Source: DATHWB01 sp040905965 | Lineage (GTDB): Bacteria; Actinomycetota; Acidimicrobiia; Spongiisociales; ZC4RG35 | Assembly: GCA_040905965.1 (NCBI GenBank) | Contig: JBBDQP010000073.1 | Location: 1 to 28,020 of the forward strand | Direction: 5' to 3' | DNA length: 28,020 nucleotides | In this document: in pieces, positions 15,429-20,637 of the stretch | Position numbering within the stretch: position 1 is the stretch's first letter | How the letters are laid out: each line of letters begins with the position of its first letter | Translations under genes and position numbers: made by a program | The notes under the pieces: model-generated | Database searches by the model: none | Told to the model about the DNA's origin: nothing | What the model saw: the letters and a program-made list of their open reading frames with translations, nothing else

Positions 15429-15877
15429 GTGAACTCCTTCCGGTCGAAATGCGGGACGTGCCGGTGACACTCTGGCACGACACCCGGCGCTGGTTCGAAG
15501 AGTTGGTGCGCGAATTCGCGGTCGTCGCCACGTCGTCCCCGGACGCTCAGGTGCCGCGCCGGCTGTTGGAGTTCGTCGATGAGGTGCGGGGTCGGTTCTC
15601 CCGATTCAGTGAGTCCGCCAATATCGAGCTGGAAGAGGCGTACGCAGAGGGCCGACAGCGCGCCAGTGTCAATCTTCACCTTCCCGCAGAGGCAGGCCCC
15701 ATTGCCAGAGAACTCTACGATTTGATACTTCGCGCTGACGAGGTGTGCCGAGAAGGGCACCTGCTCACCATGGCGTTGTCCGAGCCGATGAATCGCTTTC
15801 TCGAGTGGTATCTGAGCGAAGTGGACCGCCAGCTTCAAGGAGCTGAGCCCACTCCGTGGCAACTGTCAGATTCCTAG
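15425..15877 (+). CDS. Conserved actinobacterial partner protein of RsbW-like ATPases (unnamed)
   Basis: 150 residues, start ATG overlapping the RsbW-like stop (ATGA). The region LPAEAGPIARELYDLILRAD...GHLLTMAL...FLEWYLSEVDRQLQG..PTPW (about 85-147) resembles, from memory, a helical segment found next to or fused with RsbW-type ATPases in many actinobacteria; it has no established function. No membrane segment or signal. Coupling implies a role together with the ATPase, perhaps as its regulator or binding partner. It converges with the STAS gene on the other strand and their ends overlap by 12 bases. Confidence 0.75.
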   Translation: MSELLPVEMRDVPVTLWHDTRRWFEELVREFAVVATSSPDAQVPRRLLEFVDEVRGRFSRFSESANIELEEAYAEGRQRASVNLHLPAEAGPIARELYDLILRADEVCREGHLLTMALSEPMNRFLEWYLSEVDRQLQGAEPTPWQLSDS

Positions 15878-16186
15878 GAACGCGACGAGGCCCGCGAGTT
15901 CGAACGTGCGCTTTACACCGGGTGTGGGCTGCACGACACGGAAGTCGCGTCCAGCCTGATCGAGTCTCCGTTTCGCCTGGATGAGGACGCCGATGGTGGT
16001 CGAGTCGACGAACTCCACTCCTGCGAGGTCCACCGTCAACGATCCTGTGCCTGAGCGTATGAGATCCGCCAGACGCGCCCGCAGCGTCGCCACGTTGCCG
16101 AAGTCGATTTCGCCCTGGAGCACGAGTGTGACGGCACCGTCGCCGTCGTCACGGATCTCCATTGTCAGCTCGTCTTGCACATCCAC
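15866..16186 (-). CDS. STAS-domain anti-sigma factor antagonist 1
   Basis: 106 residues from GTG 16186 (ATG 16162 is an alternative; upstream codons lack family character). It is one STAS domain: LVLQGEIDFGNVATLRARL followed by VDLAGVEFVDSTTIGVLIQ with the likely phosphorylated S62 in DST. Proteins of this type bind RsbW-like kinases when unphosphorylated and free the sigma factor. The gene lies 91 bases downstream of a second STAS gene in the same orientation, and both sit between the RsbW-like and sigma genes, so it is a likely input to this circuit. Confidence 0.85.
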   Translation of the reverse strand: MDVQDELTMEIRDDGDGAVTLVLQGEIDFGNVATLRARLADLIRSGTGSLTVDLAGVEFVDSTTIGVLIQAKRRLDQAGRDFRVVQPTPGVKRTFELAGLVAFLGI

Positions 16187-16277
16187 CGCTGGTCGCTCCC
16201 ACCTCAGGAACACGAGGCTACACGGCAGCCGCAGCAGTGATACGGGTGGCCCGGGCTCCCCGGCTCCCGGGGACACC

Positions 16278-16640
16278 TCACATGGCGTGAACGGCCTCCT
16301 GGGCGCGATCCACGCTGTCGGCGACAGCAAAGAGTTCATCCAAGCCCGTCACCTCGAAGACGCGTGAGACCACGCGCCGGGGTCGAACGAGCACCACCTT
16401 GCCGGCGAATGCGTCGTGAGCCTCGAGGAACGCTTTCACGCCACTGGAATCGAGGAAGTCCAGACCCTGGCAGTCGACGATCAGGTGCGACGCGTCGTGC
16501 TGATCCCGTGCATTACGGGTGGCCGTGCGGATCTGGTCGACGCTCGCAATGTCGACCTCGCCGGAGAGTCGAACTGTGACACAACAACCGTCAGGGATGC
16601 TGTCGACCTGCAGGTATCCGGCGTTGGATTCGTCGCCCAA
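16278..16640 (-). CDS. STAS-domain anti-sigma factor antagonist 2
   Basis: 120 residues. VRLSGEVDIASVDQIRTA (23-40) and VDCQGLDFLDSSGVKAFLEA (55-74), with S65/S66 in DSSG as phosphorylation site, define an RsbV/SpoIIAA-like STAS protein. The start is TTG at 16640 with AAGGGG six bases upstream. It is divergent from the WhiB-like gene. Together with the other STAS protein it gives the locus two antagonists for two RsbW-like domains (one free, one fused), so a one-to-one pairing is possible but only inferred. Confidence 0.88.
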   Translation of the reverse strand: MGDESNAGYLQVDSIPDGCCVTVRLSGEVDIASVDQIRTATRNARDQHDASHLIVDCQGLDFLDSSGVKAFLEAHDAFAGKVVLVRPRRVVSRVFEVTGLDELFAVADSVDRAQEAVHAM

Positions 16641-16701
16641 AAGACCCCTTCAACGGAACTGTTGCGGAGCCTAGCCACGACCTCCGTCGGGCGCGATGCG
16701 G

Positions 16702-16727
16702 GTTTAGAGCAACTCGGAGGGGGGTAC
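16702..16727 (+). promoter_or_regulatory. SigB/SigF-type promoter candidate 4
   Basis: GTTTAG (16702-16707), 14-base spacer, GGGTAC (16722-16727), 32 bases upstream of the WhiB-like gene. This is the best match of the five. Confidence 0.7.
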
Positions 16728-16759
16728 CTCTCGGAGCATCGAAGGAAAGGGAGGCAGAC

Positions 16760-17032
16760 ATGGCGGACATCGATCTGACGGAGGGTCGCACGCAGCGGTG
16801 GCGGACGATGTCGGCGTGCCGGGACGTGGGGTCCGACGCCTTCTTCGCGGATGACCCGGTGGGCGTGTTCGAGGAGCGATCCGCCAAAGCTGTGTGTAGC
16901 CAGTGCCTCGTGATCAACGACTGCCTGGCCTTCGCCCTCACCCACAATGCGCCCTTCGGCGTGTGGGGTGGATTGACAGCCTCGGAGCGGCGAGTCGTCC
17001 GCAAGTCCTGGCTGAACTCGATGGTCTCATGA
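16760..17032 (+). CDS. WhiB-family Fe-S transcriptional regulator
   Basis: 90 residues. Four cysteines C20, C46, C49 and C55 in the C-x25-C-x2-C-x5-C arrangement bind a [4Fe-4S] cluster, followed by FGVWGGLTASERR (66-78), the G-V-W-G-G turn that contacts the principal sigma factor. The C-terminal KSWLNSMVS is short and weakly basic, so DNA contact is limited. GGGAGG precedes the ATG. The SigB-type promoter upstream places it in the stress regulon as a redox- or NO-sensing effector. The class (WhiB1-7) cannot be fixed from this sequence. Confidence 0.93.
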   Translation: MADIDLTEGRTQRWRTMSACRDVGSDAFFADDPVGVFEERSAKAVCSQCLVINDCLAFALTHNAPFGVWGGLTASERRVVRKSWLNSMVS

Positions 17033-17082
17033 GTGGCGCGGACACGGTTCGGCTGCCCGTTACAGACTGACCATCGCTGGAC

Positions 17083-18186
17083 TCAGTTGACGATATTCCG
17101 CAGCCTATCGGTCAGCCGCGACAGCAGCCGCGACACGTGCATCTGCGACACTCCAAGGACCTCGGCGATCTCGGTCTGGGTCATGTCTCGGTAGAACCGG
17201 AGATACAACATCTCACGGTCACGGGGAGGCAGAGAGCGTATTGCCTCAGCCAGCTCCTCCCACTCGTCCGACCGGAGCGCCGTTGCGTCATCGAGCAACG
17301 ACTCGGCCAATGTGCCTAGTGCGCCATCGTGGTTCGTGTCGATCGACTCTGAGCGGTACGCCGCCTTGGCCGCGAGTGCTTCCAGAACCTGATCCTCTGA
17401 GATGCCCAATTCCTGGCCGATGTCCGCGTTGTTCGGGGATCGGCCGAGCGTCTGGGCAAGGAACTGAGCGGTGTCGGCGACCAACAAAGCTTGCTCCTGG
17501 AGGCCGCGGGGCACCCGGACCGACCATCCCCGGTCGCGAAGGTGCCGTTTCAGTTCTCCTTGGATCGTCACGGCAGCGAACGGCTTGAAGAGGCCCTTGG
17601 CCGGATCGAAACGGTTTATCGCGTTGAGCAGGCCGAACAGCGCGACCTGTTCGAGATCGCCGTCTGCCACTCCGCTTCCATTGAATCGCCAGGCCAAACC
17701 GCGTGCGAAGCTTCGAAAACGTCGAACTGCTTCGTCTCTGAATGCGTCGTCCGACTTCGCCCGTTCGAGGATCTCCTCATCATCGAGATCGATGACAGCG
17801 CCCGCAGTACCCGGGGCGCGCACTTCGAACCACACTTCGAAGATGTCATCGGCACACGACAGATCCCACCGGCGAGACAGTCTCTCGACCACGGTGAGGC
17901 CCATGCCCATCCGGGCTGTGTCGGCTTGAGGGGGGGCCGGATGGCTGATCGTGACTCGCACTCGCGTGGGATCTTGATCGACCAGCATCAGGATCTCTGC
18001 CGACTCGTCCAGCTCCCCATGATCGATGGCGTTCGCCATCAGCTCAGAGACCATGACGTGCGCCTCTGCCAGGCAAACGGGATCGAGCCGCACCACGGAG
18101 TCCAGGGCACGCCGCGCGGCCGAGACCGCCTCGACCTCGGCACGAAAGGAGAAAGGCGGCAGTGTTGTCGTATCTGATCTGGCCAT
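17083..18186 (-). CDS. RsbW-like HATPase domain fused to SigB/SigF-family sigma factor
   Basis: 367 residues in one uninterrupted frame. Residues about 12-124 are an RsbW-type ATPase domain: N box VSELMANAIDHGE with E48 and N52, G2 MGMGLTVVERLSRRWDL (93-109). The G1 Asp is absent: the equivalent segment reads TISHPAP (79-85). A linker (125-140) leads to sigma region 2 (about 145-225, DLEQVALFGLLNAINRFDP and FAAVTIQGELKRHLRDRGW), region 3 (226-285) and region 4 with HTH (LPPRDREMLYLRFY...TQTEIAEVLGVSQMHVSRLLSRL, 319-358). Start ATG 18186 has GGGGA six bases upstream. It lies 48 bases after the metallothionein-like gene, probably in one operon. Confidence 0.9.
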   Translation of the reverse strand: MARSDTTTLPPFSFRAEVEAVSAARRALDSVVRLDPVCLAEAHVMVSELMANAIDHGELDESAEILMLVDQDPTRVRVTISHPAPPQADTARMGMGLTVVERLSRRWDLSCADDIFEVWFEVRAPGTAGAVIDLDDEEILERAKSDDAFRDEAVRRFRSFARGLAWRFNGSGVADGDLEQVALFGLLNAINRFDPAKGLFKPFAAVTIQGELKRHLRDRGWSVRVPRGLQEQALLVADTAQFLAQTLGRSPNNADIGQELGISEDQVLEALAAKAAYRSESIDTNHDGALGTLAESLLDDATALRSDEWEELAEAIRSLPPRDREMLYLRFYRDMTQTEIAEVLGVSQMHVSRLLSRLTDRLRNIVN

Positions 18187-18234
18187 GGAGGTTCCCCGCT
18201 GCAAAGGGCGTGGATGGGTGGACGGGACTCCCAT

Positions 18235-18390
18235 CTACGTCAGCGGGAGTTCCAAGTTGGCGGCGTTGCCGGTGCAGTCGTCGTGGCTGCACGAACAGAT
18301 CGGACCCGGATCGTCGCCGCGGCATTCGGTGCTGCAGAATCCGTCCTGACCCGTATCAGCGCATGAGCAAAGGTCGTGTGAGCACTGCAT
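18235..18390 (-). CDS. Metallothionein-like Cys-rich small protein (51 residues)
   Basis: The frame opens with ATG at 18390, GGGAGA seven bases upstream, and ends at TAG 18237-18235. It has eight cysteines (3, 8, 10, 19, 23, 32, 34, 39) and two histidines (5, 36), arranged as CSHDLCSC near the start and CSCSHDDC near the end around FCSTEC, a pattern of bacterial metallothionein-like proteins (C-x-H-x2-C-x-C ... FCSxxC ... CxCxHxxC). Such proteins bind Zn, Cd or Cu by thiolates in the cytoplasm. A SigB-type promoter lies 54 bases upstream and the sigma fusion gene follows, so it is likely the first gene of a stress operon. Metal is unknown. Confidence 0.75.
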   Translation of the reverse strand: MQCSHDLCSCADTGQDGFCSTECRGDDPGPICSCSHDDCTGNAANLELPLT

Positions 18391-18443
18391 GAGGATCTCC
18401 CGTGTCGAAGTCGATGTTCTGAGAACGTTTCGATCGCTTCGTA

Positions 18444-18469
18444 GTGCCCGGCGGAGGGGCTGGCTAAAC
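18444..18469 (-). promoter_or_regulatory. SigB/SigF-type promoter candidate 5
   Basis: Read on the minus strand: GTTTAG (18469-18464), 14-base spacer, GGGCAC (18449-18444), then 53 bases to the metallothionein-like ATG. If used by the fusion sigma factor downstream, the operon is autoregulated. Confidence 0.6.
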
Positions 18470-18489
18470 GTCGAGAGGAGGGAAGGCGG

Positions 18490-19716
18490 TCACGCCGGTC
18501 GCGGGGAACCGTGGTACTCGATGAGCACAAGCGTGGCATCGTCTTGCAGGCCCTCGCTGTAGGCGACGATGTTCCGCGAGAGCCGGCGGGTGGTCTCTGC
18601 CACGCTCATCTCTTCGAGTGAGGCTCGGACCAACAGGTCGGCGAGGCGCTCGGTGCCGAACAGTTCCCTGTCAGGCGATCTCGATTCCGTGAGACCGTCG
18701 GTGTAGAACAGCACTCGGTCTCCGCGTTGGAGCGACACCGACCCGACCTCGGAGACGTGACCCCCGAGTCCCATCGGGAGAGAAGGAGCGCACTCCAGTT
18801 CGCCGCCGAACGTGCCGTTACGGACGAGCATCGGAGGGACGTTCCCGGCACTCACCCAACTCAGGACGCCGGACGCCACATGGAGCGAGGCAATCTGGGC
18901 CGTGAGGAAGTTGTGGTCACCGAACTGTGACTCGATGATGCGACTCGTGTTCTCATACGAGGATGTCAGGTCCCGGCCGGCCCGCCGTTCGTTCCGGAGA
19001 GTGTTGATCGCCGTGGCAGCCATGAGGACGGCGGGCATACCCCGCCCGATGGCGTCGACGATGACAAAGTCCAGCCGGGCCCCGTTGAAGGCGTAGTCGA
19101 ACGAGTCGCCGCCGATCGAATAGGCGGGTTCCAACATCCCGCCGATGCTGACCTCCGGCGTATTGCAGTTGAGGGGAGGAAGAAGACCCCATTGGATCTC
19201 GGCGGCGACAGATAGCGGCTCCACTCGCTTCGCCCGTTCCCACTCGTCGCTGTATCGCTTCAAATTCATCAAGAGCAGCACGAAAAGCGCGAGGACCTCA
19301 TCTGAGAGCGACGACGGGACGTCAGGTGTCTCGTCGTATTCGAGTTCCAACAGTCCGACGCGATTGGCTCCCTCCACCAGAGGTATGAACAACGTCGAAG
19401 TCTTGTCGCTGACCACCGTTGTCGCCGTCGTGAAGGCTCGGCCGGCCAGGGTCGCATCGATCGGCTTGATATCCGGGTCCTCGCTGTCAACGCCGATCTC
19501 TTGGAGAAACTGGTCGGAATAGTCGGCCACGAACACACGAGCCTCCCTGGCGCCGAGGAGGTGGCAGACTTCATCGAGCAGGGCGCGTATGGCACTCGGA
19601 TTCGAGCGGACGTCTAATCGGAGGAGCCGGCTGAGTCCGACTGGATCGGCGAGGGACTGTTCACTGGATCGTTGTATCAAGTCCACAAGAGCATGCGATA
19701 CCCATTCTTCGGTCAC
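18490..19716 (-). CDS. GAF-PP2C (SpoIIE-type) phosphatase, RsbU/RsbP-like
   Basis: 408 residues. A GAF-like sensor domain occupies about 45-155 (ARVFVADYSDQFL..., TLFIPLVEGANRVGLLELEYDE), a short helical linker follows, and a PPM/SpoIIE phosphatase runs from about 165 to 405. Metal-binding aspartates appear as D204 in GGDSFDYAF, D221 in VDAIGRGMPA, and in LFYTDGLTES and GLQDDATLVLI. Such proteins dephosphorylate STAS antagonists and so switch the sigma factor on. The ligand of the GAF domain is unknown; no heme or flavin motif is evident. Start is GTG 19716 with no clear Shine-Dalgarno sequence. It is separated from the metallothionein-sigma operon by about 100 bases. Confidence 0.88.
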   Translation of the reverse strand: MTEEWVSHALVDLIQRSSEQSLADPVGLSRLLRLDVRSNPSAIRALLDEVCHLLGAREARVFVADYSDQFLQEIGVDSEDPDIKPIDATLAGRAFTTATTVVSDKTSTLFIPLVEGANRVGLLELEYDETPDVPSSLSDEVLALFVLLLMNLKRYSDEWERAKRVEPLSVAAEIQWGLLPPLNCNTPEVSIGGMLEPAYSIGGDSFDYAFNGARLDFVIVDAIGRGMPAVLMAATAINTLRNERRAGRDLTSSYENTSRIIESQFGDHNFLTAQIASLHVASGVLSWVSAGNVPPMLVRNGTFGGELECAPSLPMGLGGHVSEVGSVSLQRGDRVLFYTDGLTESRSPDRELFGTERLADLLVRASLEEMSVAETTRRLSRNIVAYSEGLQDDATLVLIEYHGSPRPA

Positions 19717-19802
19717 TCGATACCCAGGAGTCCATCCGAACCCAGGATTCGATCGGTCTCATTCGTCGGATCGCGTCCAGGGAAGAGCGCCGCGAGCAGT
19801 AC

Positions 19803-20555
19803 CTAGGCGAGGAATTCGATGATCCGGGTCCATGCGTCGCGGGCCTCGGCGGCGAAGTCCGCCTGGGAGCGGTCGAAGAATGAATGCGGCGCGCCCGGAT
19901 AGGTGACGATCTCGTGTTTGACGGCTGCGGCGGTGAGGGCGGCCTCAAATCGGTCGATGTTCTCCTGAGGGATACTGGGGTCCGCTCCACCGAAGAGGGC
20001 GAGCACGTTGCACTCGATGAGGTGGCATCTGTCCCAGATCGGCCCGTCGCCGGCGGGCCGATCTGCCTCGGGTTTGCCGTAGAAGCCGACCACGCCTGCG
20101 AATCCGTGGCCATGCGTGCTCACACCCCAGGCGAGGTTCCCCCCGAAACAGAACCCCACCACGAAGATCTCCACATCCTCGTTCTCAGCCCGGAGCTTGG
20201 CCGCCGCGGCCGCGACATCGGCGTTGATGCCGGCAGACGTGGTCTGGGCGATGTGATCCATGTACGGGAAGTCGGCGTCGCGGGGCGAGGTTCCGGCGGT
20301 GCGCCCGAAGTAGTCGATTGCGATGGACGAGTAGCCGTGGGCGGCGAACTGGCAGGCGAGATCCTCGTAGAACCCGAACAGGCCGCGAACGTCGGGCAGG
20401 ACCAGAACGGCCTTTCGAAACTCGCCATCGCCGGGACGCGCCGCGAAGGCGTTGAAAACCTTGCCATCCGACGCAGTGAGCACCTTCCGCTCGCTCGTCG
20501 TGGGATGGTGGCCAGCGGGAAGGGCGGGGAGTCGAGCGTCGTGGTCAACACACAT
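19803..20555 (-). CDS. Dienelactone hydrolase family protein
   Basis: 250 residues, alpha/beta fold. VVGFCFGGNLAW carries the cysteine nucleophile C136, FGGADPSIP the acid and YPGAPHSFFDR the catalytic His, the Cys-Asp-His triad of dienelactone hydrolases, which open lactones such as those formed in chlorocatechol breakdown. Many family members have other esterase roles, and no aromatic degradation genes are nearby. The His-rich N-terminal 20 residues (CVDHDARLPALPAGHHP) are atypical; initiation at a later codon is possible. No signal peptide is seen. Confidence 0.88.
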   Translation of the reverse strand: MCVDHDARLPALPAGHHPTTSERKVLTASDGKVFNAFAARPGDGEFRKAVLVLPDVRGLFGFYEDLACQFAAHGYSSIAIDYFGRTAGTSPRDADFPYMDHIAQTTSAGINADVAAAAAKLRAENEDVEIFVVGFCFGGNLAWGVSTHGHGFAGVVGFYGKPEADRPAGDGPIWDRCHLIECNVLALFGGADPSIPQENIDRFEAALTAAAVKHEIVTYPGAPHSFFDRSQADFAAEARDAWTRIIEFLA

Positions 20556-20584
20556 GACACGATCATGCCACGCTCCCTCGGGGC

Positions 20585-20637
20585 TTTTGGTACGCGTAGC
20601 GCTTCATTGGTGAAGCGCTGGTTCGCTAAGAAACGGG
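20585..20637 (+). repeat. Dispersed 53-base imperfect repeat, copy 2
   Basis: 20598-20637 matches 7427-7466 at 35 of 40 bases. In this copy AGCGCTTCA-TTGG-TGAAGCGCT (20598-20619) is a perfect 9-base-pair hairpin; in copy 1 the stem is degraded. The TAG stop of the minus-strand histidine kinase (20628-20626) lies within the repeat, so the hairpin stands directly after the kinase stop and may act as its terminator. Confidence 0.7.

Noticed and set aside
19717..19733. GGGTAT before the PP2C phosphatase gene as a sixth SigB-type promoter
   Set aside because: A GGGTAT is present on the minus strand but no GTTT lies 13-15 bases upstream; the nearest GTTC gives only a 10-base spacer.
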